Assembly (NCBI GenBank): GCA_030834125.1
Contig: JAURFW010000016.1
Location: forward strand, 1 to 41,478
DNA length: 41,478 nucleotides
Direction of reading: 5' to 3'
Source of the DNA: Bacteroidota bacterium
GTDB taxonomy: Bacteria > Bacteroidota > Bacteroidia > NS11-12g > UBA955
Below the pieces are notes generated by a model. It did no database searches and was not told the origin of the DNA. It saw only the letters and a program-made list of their open reading frames with translations. A program made the position numbers and the translations under genes. This document shows positions 1 to 8,333 of the stretch, in pieces (within the stretch, counting starts at the first letter, position 1; each line of letters opens with the position of its first letter).

Positions 1-427
1 TTAAATCATCGAATTCCATTCTTGGGGTCTTAGAATCTTCAATAGGGCTTTGACGTCTTAAAATTGCTCTAATTCTACTCAATAACACTCTAGAACGAAT
101 AGGTTTTGCAATGTAGTCATCAGCTCCAGCTTCAAAACCTGCCAGTTCAGCAAATTCTTCACTTCTCGCGGTTAAAAAAATTATTGAGATATTCTTAGTT
201 TCTGAATCCTCCTTTAATTGACGACATGCTTCCATACCATCCATTATTGGCATCATGACATCCATCAAAATTAAATCAGGTAAGATTTTTCTAGCTTTCT
301 CTACCGCCTGCTGCCCATTAACGGCAATATGAACCTCATATCCTTCTTTGTTAAGCGTATGTCTTACCAATTCAAGAATATCTTGCTCGTCGTCAACTAC
401 TAAAATCTTTGATGAGTTTTTTATCAT
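1..427 (-). CDS. Response regulator, OmpR/PhoB type, C-terminus off the left edge
   Basis: My translation from the ATG at 425-427 gives 142 residues before the window ends. The receiver domain (about residues 7-123) is complete: acidic pair D12-D13, phospho-acceptor D56 in LILMDVMMP, T86 and K108 in the ADDYIAKP loop. The linker after residue 125 is where an OmpR/PhoB winged-helix DNA-binding domain would begin, but that part lies outside the window, so the output domain is inferred from the receiver and linker style. It would act as a cytoplasmic transcription factor phosphorylated by a sensor kinase; no kinase gene is visible here. The gene is preceded by a 79-bp gap after the TlpA-like gene on the same strand, so it may be transcribed with it or from its own promoter. 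Confidence 0.9.
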   Translation of the reverse strand, partial: MIKNSSKILVVDDEQDILELVRHTLNKEGYEVHIAVNGQQAVEKARKILPDLILMDVMMPIMDGMEACRQLKEDSETKNISIIFLTARSEEFAELAGFEAGADDYIAKPIRSRVLLSRIRAILRRQSPIEDSKTPRMEFDDL

Positions 428-506
428 GACGTTACAAATTAATGCGGTACGAGTCAAGTTAGTGTTAATCCTATGTTAAGGTATTGTTGTTTGTTTAATC
501 TAGAGT

Positions 507-1715
507 TTAATTATTTCCTAATAGACGCTTGAGTTCATTCTCTAAAACCTCGCCACGAAGACCTTTGGCAATGATTTTCCCTTCTTTATCTAATAGAATC
601 GTTTGAGGTATTGAATGTACTTGATACAACTTAGCTGCTTCTGATTGCCAACCTTTGAGATCGCTTACATGATGCCATTCTAATCCATCAGCCTTTATCG
701 CTCCTAACCATCTATCCTTATCATTATCTAAAGAAACACCAAAAATTTCAAAACCTTTATCTTTATATTCTGCATAAACTCTCTTTACATTTGGATTTTC
801 TCTTCTACATGGCCCACACCAAGAAGCCCAAAAATCAATTAGAACATATTTACCTCTTAAATCTTTAAGTGATTCAATTTGATTTGCTGCATTTTCTAAA
901 TTAATTTCAGGTGCCTCGGCTCCAATCATTAATGCGGATTCAGTTTCGAAGCGTTTAGATATCGTTTGGCTGTATTTTGAATTTGGGAATGATTTAGTTG
1001 CGCAATCAACGGCGTGTTTCATTAATTCAAATCCTGGATTTTCAATTCCAGTAAATGTTAGGATAAAATAAGGGATTAATCCATCATTTTGCTTCATTGC
1101 TAAACTTTTTAGGTATGTTTCACGCTCTACGGAGATTCTACCGTATTCTTGCCTTAACATTGACAATTCCTGCGCTGAAGTTTCAGCTTTTGTTAATTGC
1201 TGTGCTTTCGATTCTAGTAATCTTACTTCTTTGGTAAAGGAATTATTCATTAACAAAAGTTTTTGCAATATTTCATTCGTTTTGTTGGATGATTTGACCG
1301 TGTAATCAACGAAACTACCAACGACTGCAAGATTTAAATCAATTTTAGAATCTTTTTCTATTTCCAAATAAATACTTGCCTCTGGCCCCATTTGCAATTG
1401 GCATAATAAAACGTCTTTTGTATTGCCTTTTATCTGAAATTCACCCTTCTCATTAGTTCTTACACTATCAATGAATATCAATTTATCGGCGGTTAATTCC
1501 CATAATAATAACAAATGGTATTTTGTATTTTCTAACTTACCAGTAATTTCATAACCAGATTCAACTTTTTCTAATGTGGTTTTACTCGGTGTTAAAATAT
1601 CATCAACCCAATTTTTTATTGTACTGGTACCATCGTTTGCTTGTAATTGATTACAGCTTTGAAATGTAAACGCGAAAAGAGCGATGTAAATAAATCGTTT
1701 TACTGATTGAATCAT
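507..1715 (-). CDS. TlpA/ResA-like thiol-disulfide oxidoreductase lipoprotein
   Basis: This is a 402-residue exported thioredoxin-fold protein. The N-terminus is a signal peptide ending in FQSC, so C21 is the probable lipidated cysteine, although the lipobox is not ideal. Residues about 50-130 look like the DUF4369-type beta domain common in Bacteroidota TlpA proteins, followed by a helical charged linker (about 150-250). The C-terminal AhpC/TSA-thioredoxin domain has the active site WCGPC at 299-303 and the cis-proline in SIPQT at about 370. Such proteins reduce or isomerise disulfides in the envelope, for example in cytochrome c maturation. The partner here is unknown, but the DsbD encoded at 18333-20477 is a plausible electron donor (inference). 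A perfect -7 promoter element lies 7 nt before the ATG. Confidence 0.92.
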   Translation of the reverse strand: MIQSVKRFIYIALFAFTFQSCNQLQANDGTSTIKNWVDDILTPSKTTLEKVESGYEITGKLENTKYHLLLLWELTADKLIFIDSVRTNEKGEFQIKGNTKDVLLCQLQMGPEASIYLEIEKDSKIDLNLAVVGSFVDYTVKSSNKTNEILQKLLLMNNSFTKEVRLLESKAQQLTKAETSAQELSMLRQEYGRISVERETYLKSLAMKQNDGLIPYFILTFTGIENPGFELMKHAVDCATKSFPNSKYSQTISKRFETESALMIGAEAPEINLENAANQIESLKDLRGKYVLIDFWASWCGPCRRENPNVKRVYAEYKDKGFEIFGVSLDNDKDRWLGAIKADGLEWHHVSDLKGWQSEAAKLYQVHSIPQTILLDKEGKIIAKGLRGEVLENELKRLLGNN

Positions 1716-1722
1716 ATATCCT

Positions 1723-1730
1723 CAAAGATA
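1723..1730 (-). promoter_or_regulatory. Promoter -7 element for the TlpA-like gene
   Basis: Read on the minus strand this is TATCTTTG, a perfect match to the Bacteroidota -7 consensus TAnnTTTG. Only 7 nt separate it from the ATG, so the transcript would have almost no leader. I see no clear -33 TTG at the usual distance. Confidence 0.55.
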
Positions 1731-1772
1731 CAAAAACAAAGTAATGGGTTGCCTAAAACGGATAATAGTTAC

Positions 1773-2444
1773 TTATTGTCCGATAATTGATTCAACCTCG
1801 GCTTTCGGGTGAAATGCATCTTCTACCGAATAGTTGCCAATTTTTGTTCTGCGAAGATTAGTTAAATAGGCACCTGAATTTAACTTTTTACCAAAATCTC
1901 TTGCCAAACTTCTTATATATGTTCCTTTACTGCATATTACTCTAAATGAGATTTTATTACTATCAATACGTTTAATTTCAAATTCACTGATATTAATAAT
2001 TTTGCTTTTCAATTCAGCTGTTCCACCACTGCGTGCTATATCGTAAGCCCTTTTACCGTTCACTTTAACGGCAGAAAATAGAGGAGGTGTCTGTTGTTGT
2101 TCGCCAATAAAAGAATTAACCGTTTCGTCTAATAATTCATCGGTAATATGATTAATGGGGTAGGCTCGATCAACTGCTGTTTCTAAATCAAAACTTGGAG
2201 TTGTTTCACCTAATATAAAAATGCCGGTATATTCTTTAGGCATTGATTGAATGGATTCAATTTCTTTGGTTTTTTTACCTTGGCAGATAATTAGTAAACC
2301 AGTTGCTAGGGGGTCAAGAGTTCCTGCATGACCAATTTTTCTCGCCTTTAGAGCATATTTTAATCTTTTTACTGCTTGAAATGATGTCCAACCCTCAGGT
2401 TTGTCTATCAATAAAATACGTGCTGGTTCAGGTGCTTGATTCAA
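1773..2444 (-). CDS. truB: tRNA pseudouridine(55) synthase TruB
   Basis: TruB converts U55 in the T-loop of tRNAs to pseudouridine. The 223-residue product has the family N-terminus LLIDKPEGWTS, the catalytic motif GHAGTLDPLATG with catalytic aspartate D44, and the later RxxxxKGTYIRSLARD-type segment. It is shorter than the E. coli enzyme (about 314 aa) because the C-terminal PUA domain is missing, which is usual in Bacteroidota. No ATG is available between the upstream in-frame stop and the conserved N-terminus. The start is therefore TTG at 2442-2444, whose last bases form a TTGA overlap with the stop codon of the preceding T9SS gene and suggest translational coupling. Confidence 0.95.
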   Translation of the reverse strand: MNQAPEPARILLIDKPEGWTSFQAVKRLKYALKARKIGHAGTLDPLATGLLIICQGKKTKEIESIQSMPKEYTGIFILGETTPSFDLETAVDRAYPINHITDELLDETVNSFIGEQQQTPPLFSAVKVNGKRAYDIARSGGTAELKSKIINISEFEIKRIDSNKISFRVICSKGTYIRSLARDFGKKLNSGAYLTNLRRTKIGNYSVEDAFHPKAEVESIIGQ

Positions 2445-4402
2445 TGAATAATAATTTTACGCTGTTCAACTAGGTTTTGTCCGTTGTAGTCAAAGCCGGA
2501 AGTTTGAGTATTGGCATAGGGAATGATGTTTCGATATACTTTCAAAATATATACACCAGTGGGTAAATTGTGAGTGTGTACTCGATAAATATGGGTACCT
2601 AATTCAGTTGGGAAATATATTTGTTCTCCGTGACCAATATTTTGAGTAGCACCATCAATTCTATTCAAAACAATACCGATATATTCTTTATTTTCTGTTG
2701 TGAATTCAATATTTAGTACTCCGTCGTTTGATGGAATAGGGAACATTCGAATGGACTCAACAGGTTGTTCCACAACGCTATCATTAATGTTTACACGAGC
2801 TACAAATGAGTACATTTGTCTGTTCTTTCCGTATGAACCGACGCAGTAAAAAACACCTGGCTCATTGTATTTCCATTGTATACCTTCATAATCTCCCCAT
2901 CTTTGCTCATCGGGGGCAATGGCGCCATAATTAATTATACTTTCTCCCTCTTTTATTTTTACAAAATCGGAGTATTCACCATATCGATTGCGATAAAACA
3001 CTCCCATTCCTGGAAAATCATTCAAACCTGAAAAAACTGCTGTAGTTAGTGTACTTGGTTCTCCATCTTTTGTTGATGCAAGAGCAAGAGCTGGGTATCC
3101 AAATTCAAGATTTTCATGAGTAAATAGAGATGCAGTTATTTCTGGATCTCGGTCAATACGATAAATATCACCGTGCATAATGTGTGATTGCATCGTTGAA
3201 AAATTGTGCGAGTTTTGCATGTATTGGATGTGGTCACCAGTTCGAACTGCTGTTAGAACTCTCGCATCATTCGTCCGCAACCTATACCTAAAACCGGTGT
3301 CAGGCTGTAATGCACTCGGTGGAAATCCATATGGAATGTTTGACTTGAGTACTTTTAGTTCATAGTCTGCTAAACCGCTGCTTTGTGTATTGGTTATTCT
3401 GTGTAAAAACACAGTATCGTTAGACTCTGCATACGGTCTTACACTTAAAAAATAATTATCTATTCCGTTGGGCATTGGACCGTTTTGTACAGGGCAAATA
3501 CTCCAAATTGAAACTCCGTCATATTTGATATTATGAAAGAAGTTTTTGTGCAGTGAGTCGCCGTTATATCCATCTGATTTTCTAATCTGCCAAATAACAG
3601 CTTCTCTAAAACCTTCTTCCCAACTGCTTCCGTTGGCTAATAGGTTTACTGTAAAAAATAGGTCTTCTTTTGTTTGTGATACAATTGGGTAATCACTCCA
3701 AACCGTATCATTTATTGGTTTTCCAGGAATCATGTAAACATTCCATGGCGCTAATGGATCACCCTTTTCTGAAAATCCAACAACAATGAAACTCGTTTGA
3801 TCTGTAGTCCCATGCATATACAATACAATAAACCTATCTTCAAAAGGATCATAAATAACGCGAGGATCATAAATTCTTGTAAGTGTAGGGAGATTGTCTA
3901 CTTTGTTTTGTGTCGCAGGAAACCACTCTAAAGACCATGCTTTTAATAATTTTCCTGTGTCATTATGTACTCTTATCGTAGTATTCATGACAGCAATAAA
4001 AGTTCCGTCATTGGCTACGGCAACATGATTGTCGTTAGGAGTACCCGAACCTGCAAAGCCGTCTACAGGCATTTCAATAACGGGAGTTATAGAAGAAGAT
4101 AGAGTTTTATTATCGTTTATTATTCCCCTTTTACCGGCTATTTTGGATTTGAATAATTCGGTTTTTTTCTGATCTAACTTTTTTCTTAAATCCTCATTGA
4201 TTCCACCAGGTAGAGGCATTTCCATCTGGTTTTCTATTTGATCAGAAGTCTCTAACCAAATGGTAGGAACCGTTTGGGGGTCAAACTTCCCCCAAATTGG
4301 ACTACTTAAATTGCGTTCAATTTTTACCTGAGCATTCAAGGAATATTTGATCCCTAGACTCATACTCAAGGTCAACAATAGAAGTTTCCCGATTTTATTC
4401 AT
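2441..4402 (-). CDS. Large secreted protein with T9SS type A sorting domain, function unknown
   Basis: The 653-residue product has a clear signal peptide (cleavage about LNA|Q, residues 24-25) and a C-terminal sorting domain from about residue 550: an MFPIPSNDG motif, a PTGVYILKV motif and a basic end, as in T9SS type A domains. It should be exported by type IX secretion and attached to or released from the cell surface. The central 450 residues are rich in W, D, N and G with repeated short beta-type segments (for example FVAVMN-like and YDPFEDRFIVLY), which suggests a beta-propeller or other all-beta fold, but I recognise no catalytic motif. It lies between murB (12-bp gap) and truB (4-bp overlap), two housekeeping genes, so it is probably expressed with them. 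Confidence 0.85.
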   Translation of the reverse strand: MNKIGKLLLLTLSMSLGIKYSLNAQVKIERNLSSPIWGKFDPQTVPTIWLETSDQIENQMEMPLPGGINEDLRKKLDQKKTELFKSKIAGKRGIINDNKTLSSSITPVIEMPVDGFAGSGTPNDNHVAVANDGTFIAVMNTTIRVHNDTGKLLKAWSLEWFPATQNKVDNLPTLTRIYDPRVIYDPFEDRFIVLYMHGTTDQTSFIVVGFSEKGDPLAPWNVYMIPGKPINDTVWSDYPIVSQTKEDLFFTVNLLANGSSWEEGFREAVIWQIRKSDGYNGDSLHKNFFHNIKYDGVSIWSICPVQNGPMPNGIDNYFLSVRPYAESNDTVFLHRITNTQSSGLADYELKVLKSNIPYGFPPSALQPDTGFRYRLRTNDARVLTAVRTGDHIQYMQNSHNFSTMQSHIMHGDIYRIDRDPEITASLFTHENLEFGYPALALASTKDGEPSTLTTAVFSGLNDFPGMGVFYRNRYGEYSDFVKIKEGESIINYGAIAPDEQRWGDYEGIQWKYNEPGVFYCVGSYGKNRQMYSFVARVNINDSVVEQPVESIRMFPIPSNDGVLNIEFTTENKEYIGIVLNRIDGATQNIGHGEQIYFPTELGTHIYRVHTHNLPTGVYILKVYRNIIPYANTQTSGFDYNGQNLVEQRKIIIH

Positions 4403-4414
4403 AAGTTTTACAAA

Positions 4415-5443
4415 TTACCAAATATTTACTTCGAAATCCAATTTGATTCCAAATTTTACATTAACAGAATCTTGAATTTTTCTTGCTAGATGAAGTATAT
4501 CCTTGCCACTTCCGTTGCCTTTATTAATTAACACAAGAGCTTGTTTTTCATGTACTCCAACGTCGTTCTCCGTGTGACCTTTCCAACCCAATGAATCAAT
4601 TAGCCATGCCGCAGCTACTTTAACTTCCTGCTCATTTATAGGAAACAGCTTTAAGGCTGGATATTCTTGGAGAAGTTTATCAGCAAGGGTTTTGCTAATT
4701 ATTGGATTTTTAAAAAATGAACCTGAGTTCCCAATTTCTACGGGATCGGGTAATTTAGATTTTCTAATCTCTGTAACCGCGTCACTTACATCCTTTATTG
4801 TAGGGCTTGAAATACCTTGTTTTGCCAATTGTTGGTTTATATCTCCATAAGATGTTTTTGGGGTCCAATTTTTATGAAGTTTAAATTCAACATCAGTAAT
4901 TATGTATTCATCTTTACGCTGAGATTTAAAAATACTATCGCGGTATTCAAATTTACATTCATGATTTTGAAATGTTTCAAATTCATTTGTGGCGCGGTTA
5001 AATACTTCAACGCTAGTAATTGTATCTTTAACTTCAGTTCCGTAAGCACCAATATTTTGAATAGGGCAAGCCCCAACGCAACCGGGAATAAGACTAAGAT
5101 TTTCTATACCACCCCAATTTCGTTCAACACAGTGAATCACAAAATCATGCCAGTTTTCTCCAGCACCAACCTTTAAGAATACATGGTCATTTGTTTCTTG
5201 AGTAATTATTATTCCTTTATTGCGAATTAGAATTACAGGAATTTCGATGTCTTGAGTTAAAAGTAAATTAGAGCCTCCCGATATCACCCTAATAGGATTA
5301 TTAAATAATCCCATGCTGTACAGTTTATGCATATCCGATACTTCTTGTACTTCAAATATTTGAGCTGCGTTTACATCAAATCCAAATGTATTTAGTGATT
5401 TAAGGGATTGATTCTCTAATTTATTCACAGTTCGAAATAGCAA
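4415..5443 (-). CDS. murB: UDP-N-acetylenolpyruvoylglucosamine reductase MurB
   Basis: MurB reduces UDP-GlcNAc-enolpyruvate to UDP-MurNAc with FAD and NADPH in peptidoglycan precursor synthesis. The FAD-binding PCMH-type domain contains SGGSNLL (56-61) and IPGCVGACPIQNIGAYG, close to the type I (E. coli-like) enzyme. The tyrosine-arginine pair of that type appears in EYRDSIF (R168), the catalytic serine in GSFFKNP (S242), and the terminal glutamate near the C-end (E338). No ATG fits: the open frame can start at TTG 5441-5443 (342 aa) or at GTG 5426-5428. The second gives VNKLENQSLKSLNTFG, which resembles known MurB N-termini better. The stop is 12 bp before the T9SS gene. Confidence 0.95.
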   Translation of the reverse strand: MLFRTVNKLENQSLKSLNTFGFDVNAAQIFEVQEVSDMHKLYSMGLFNNPIRVISGGSNLLLTQDIEIPVILIRNKGIIITQETNDHVFLKVGAGENWHDFVIHCVERNWGGIENLSLIPGCVGACPIQNIGAYGTEVKDTITSVEVFNRATNEFETFQNHECKFEYRDSIFKSQRKDEYIITDVEFKLHKNWTPKTSYGDINQQLAKQGISSPTIKDVSDAVTEIRKSKLPDPVEIGNSGSFFKNPIISKTLADKLLQEYPALKLFPINEQEVKVAAAWLIDSLGWKGHTENDVGVHEKQALVLINKGNGSGKDILHLARKIQDSVNVKFGIKLDFEVNIW

Positions 5444-5559
5444 TGGTTTTCAGACATTTGGTAAAAAAGAAATGCACGATTTGTGGAAGTTCATTTTAAT
5501 CACAGATTAAGTTTAAAAAAAATCTTGAAAATTTGGTGTAATTCAAAACCTATTCTTTT

Positions 5560-5567
5560 TACTTTTG
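5560..5567 (+). promoter_or_regulatory. Promoter -7 element for the crtZ-crtI-crtB operon
   Basis: TACTTTTG matches TAnnTTTG perfectly and ends 13 nt before the crtZ ATG. A TTTG at 5532-5535 could be the -33 element, but the 24-nt spacer is slightly long, so the -33 assignment is weak. No other promoter candidate is visible between murB and crtZ. Confidence 0.55.
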
Positions 5568-5580
5568 TTTAACTATTAAT

Positions 5581-6039
5581 ATGAACACTTTAACAAATGT
5601 GGGAGTATTACTAGCGTTTTTTTTTCTTATGGAAGGTATCGCTTGGTTTACTCATAAATTCATTATGCATGGTTTTCTATGGATATGGCATAAAAGCCAT
5701 CACGAACCGAGAAAAGGAGTTTGGGAATTGAATGATTTGTTTGGTTTTATGTTTGCTATTCCATCGGTTGTATTGATAATATTAGGTGCAGAATCATTTG
5801 ATTGGAAGTTTTATGCAGGATTAGGAATAGCGCTATATGGATTAGCCTATTTTTTAGTTCATGATGTATTTGTTCACCAACGCGTGAAATGGTTAACGAA
5901 AACTCAATTGCCTTATTTTAGAGCAATGCGTCAAACTCATCATTTGCATCATGCTGTGCATACAAAGGAAGGTGCTCAAGCATTTGGATTTTTGTTTGTT
6001 CTACCACGATTTTATAAAAGATTTAATGGGAAAAAATAA
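5581..6039 (+). CDS. crtZ: Beta-carotene 3-hydroxylase CrtZ
   Basis: CrtZ is a membrane di-iron hydroxylase that adds the 3-hydroxyl to the beta-ionone ring. The 152-residue protein has the full set of histidine clusters of the fatty-acid-hydroxylase-like family: HxxxxH (H25, H30), HxxHH (H37, H40, H41), HDVFVH (H94, H99) and HHLHHAVH (H120, H121, H123, H124, H127). These sit between hydrophobic membrane segments. Its length is normal for bacterial CrtZ. It is the first gene of an operon in which each gene overlaps the next (14 bp into crtI), so the three products are probably made together. Confidence 0.96.
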   Translation: MNTLTNVGVLLAFFFLMEGIAWFTHKFIMHGFLWIWHKSHHEPRKGVWELNDLFGFMFAIPSVVLIILGAESFDWKFYAGLGIALYGLAYFLVHDVFVHQRVKWLTKTQLPYFRAMRQTHHLHHAVHTKEGAQAFGFLFVLPRFYKRFNGKK

Positions 6040-7513
6040 GGAAGTATTAATCGTGGGTGCAGGTTTAGGCTCTCTTGCTTCTGCATTGCGTTTGAGTTAC
6101 AGCGGTTATAAGGTAAAAATAATCGAAAAGCAGAGTATAGCAGGAGGAAGACTCAACGTAATAAAACAAGACGGATTTACATTTGATGTAGGGCCTTCAT
6201 TTTTTTCAATGAGTTACGAATTTGTTGAACTTTTTAAGAGCATAGGCGAGCCAATTCCATTTGAATTGAATGAATTAAATCCGTTATATACGGTAAATAT
6301 TGCCGGCAGTAATAGAGTTTTTCAAATTTATAAGGATTTAGATAGGCTTGCCGAGGAATTCAAAGGGATAGAAAATGACTTAGAGTCTAAGATTAGAAAG
6401 TATCTCAAAGGGGCGAAGGAAATATTTCATGATACCGAATATAAAGTAGTAAAGAAGAATTTTGATTCAATACTAGGTTTTATTTTAAGTATGGCCACTG
6501 TGCCAATGAAACACCTACCGAAGTTATTCAGAACATTTTGGCAAGAACTAGAAAGACATTTCGAGTCTGAAGAAGTGAAAATTATTTTCTCCTTAGTTGC
6601 TTTCTTCCTTGGAGCTACTCCGTTTAATACACCTTCGGTATACAATTTATTAAATTACACCGAACTCGAGCATGACGGATATTGGAATGTCAAAGGGGGG
6701 ATGTACAAGATTGTTGAGGGTATTTTAGGGTTATTAGACAAAAAAGGTGTAGAAATTATTTACAACACAGAAATAACCAGCGTATCTCACAGAAACGGAG
6801 AATTAACATCTCTTCAGGATTCAAATGGATATGAATACAAAGCAGACGTTTATATTGTAAATGCGGATGCCGCCTGGTTCAGAGGTAAATTCTTAAAGCG
6901 TGCTAAATATACTGAAGAGAAACTCGATAAAATGGAGTGGACTCTTGCGCCTTTCACAATTTATCTTGGGGTAAATGGAAAAATTCCAGGAATTCACCAC
7001 CACAACTATTTCCTAGGTGATAATTTTAGAGATTATGCAGATACTATTTTTAGAAGTACAGTAGCTCCTAAAAAGCCCTATTACTATGTTAACGTAGCAA
7101 GTAAAAGTAATCCTGAATGCGCACCCGAAGGTTGTGAGAACTTATTTATACTTTGCCCGGTTCCAGATTTAAGAATTAAACCCAACTGGAACGATGGGGA
7201 AGAGTTGGTGAACGAGATATTGGATGACTTATCGGAAAGAGTTAAGTTCGATATCAAAAACAATATTCTAACAAAAGTTGTTTATACACCTGAGAAATGG
7301 AGAGATATGTTTAATCTTTACAAAGGAAGTGGACTAGGATTGGCACACGGTTTAAACCAAATAGGAGCCTTTAGACCATCAAATAAAGATGAAGAATTAA
7401 ACAATCTTTACTACGTTGGTGCAAGTACTACCCCAGGAACGGGATTGCCAATCGTTGTTATAGGATCAAAATTAATTCACGAAAGAATAATACATGAGCA
7501 TCCAACTATTTGA
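6026..7513 (+). CDS. crtI: Phytoene desaturase CrtI
   Basis: CrtI is a FAD-dependent desaturase that converts phytoene to lycopene-type polyenes. I start it at the ATG 6026-6028 (495 aa), because residues after it form the expected Rossmann strand KEVLIVGAGLGSLASALRL; the open frame extends upstream into crtZ, but those residues look like frame-shifted crtZ. The amino-terminal dinucleotide motif reads GAGLGS, with serine where the third glycine of GxGxxG is usual. The GRLNVIKQDGFTFDVGPS segment and the C-terminal YVGASTTPGTGLPIVVIGS motif are characteristic of CrtI-like desaturases. It overlaps crtZ by 14 bp and crtB by 20 bp. Confidence 0.94.
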   Translation: MGKNKEVLIVGAGLGSLASALRLSYSGYKVKIIEKQSIAGGRLNVIKQDGFTFDVGPSFFSMSYEFVELFKSIGEPIPFELNELNPLYTVNIAGSNRVFQIYKDLDRLAEEFKGIENDLESKIRKYLKGAKEIFHDTEYKVVKKNFDSILGFILSMATVPMKHLPKLFRTFWQELERHFESEEVKIIFSLVAFFLGATPFNTPSVYNLLNYTELEHDGYWNVKGGMYKIVEGILGLLDKKGVEIIYNTEITSVSHRNGELTSLQDSNGYEYKADVYIVNADAAWFRGKFLKRAKYTEEKLDKMEWTLAPFTIYLGVNGKIPGIHHHNYFLGDNFRDYADTIFRSTVAPKKPYYYVNVASKSNPECAPEGCENLFILCPVPDLRIKPNWNDGEELVNEILDDLSERVKFDIKNNILTKVVYTPEKWRDMFNLYKGSGLGLAHGLNQIGAFRPSNKDEELNNLYYVGASTTPGTGLPIVVIGSKLIHERIIHEHPTI

Positions 7514-8333
7514 TAAAACTTCAAAAGAAATAAGTCGTAGAGTGTCTTTGAATTATTCTACAAGCTTTTCTCTAGGCATAAGATTGCTTGGTAAAGAATA
7601 TCAATGGGCAGTTTTTGCCACTTATGGTTTTGTTCGTTTCGCAGATGAAATTGTTGATACATTCCATAATTATGATAAAGCCAAATTGTTGAGGGAGTTC
7701 AAAATTCAGACTTACCAAGCAATTGAGCAAGGAATTAGTACAAATCCAGTGTTGCATAGTTTTCAATTAGCTGCTAATCAGTTTGGTATTTCAAATGATT
7801 TAATTGAGCCATTTTTTGAAAGTATGGAACAAGATCTTCATAAAAATGAATACGACGTACAGGAATATAATGAATATATTTATGGGTCAGCTGAGGTAGT
7901 TGGATTGATGTGTTTGAAGATTTTCTGTAAAGGTGATGAAAAGCAGTACAATGAATTGTTACCCTATGCTAGAAGTTTAGGCGCAGCTTTCCAAAAAGTT
8001 AACTTCCTGCGAGATATTAAGAGTGACATTGAAGAAAGAGGTCGTGTATATTTTCCTGATGTCGATTTTACTTCTTTTAATGAAAATGATAAATTATCGA
8101 TAATTGAAGATGTTAAAAAGGATTTTGAAAACGCCTACAAAGGAATTATTAAGCTACCAATGGGCTGTAGATTAGGCGTATATACAGCTTATATATACTA
8201 TTTAAAGCTTCTTGAAAAAATTGAACGTACTACAGCTGCTGAAATTATGAATAGACGTATACGTATACCAAATTCGCAAAAAATTGCATTGTTAGCTGAA
8301 AGTTATGTTCGAGAAAAGTGGATGCCTGCTTAA
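7494..8333 (+). CDS. crtB: Phytoene synthase CrtB
   Basis: CrtB condenses two geranylgeranyl diphosphates head to head into phytoene, the first committed carotenoid step. The 279-residue protein has both Asp-rich substrate-Mg motifs of the squalene/phytoene synthase family: DEIVD at 51-55 and NFLRDIKSD at 170-178, the latter followed by ERGRVYFP. Length is normal. The ATG at 7494 lies inside the end of crtI. Its TAA shares bases with the stop codon of the convergent radA (TTAA at 8330-8333). The substrate-producing synthase CrtE is not in the window. Confidence 0.96.
   Translation: MSIQLFDKTSKEISRRVSLNYSTSFSLGIRLLGKEYQWAVFATYGFVRFADEIVDTFHNYDKAKLLREFKIQTYQAIEQGISTNPVLHSFQLAANQFGISNDLIEPFFESMEQDLHKNEYDVQEYNEYIYGSAEVVGLMCLKIFCKGDEKQYNELLPYARSLGAAFQKVNFLRDIKSDIEERGRVYFPDVDFTSFNENDKLSIIEDVKKDFENAYKGIIKLPMGCRLGVYTAYIYYLKLLEKIERTTAAEIMNRRIRIPNSQKIALLAESYVREKWMPA

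Noticed and set aside
4817-5176. 119-codon open frame opposite murB
   Set aside because: It is antisense to conserved MurB motifs and has no recognisable features.
5951-6025. Upstream extension of the crtI reading frame
   Set aside because: These 25 codons lie in crtZ in another frame and have no desaturase features; the Rossmann strand begins right after the ATG at 6026.
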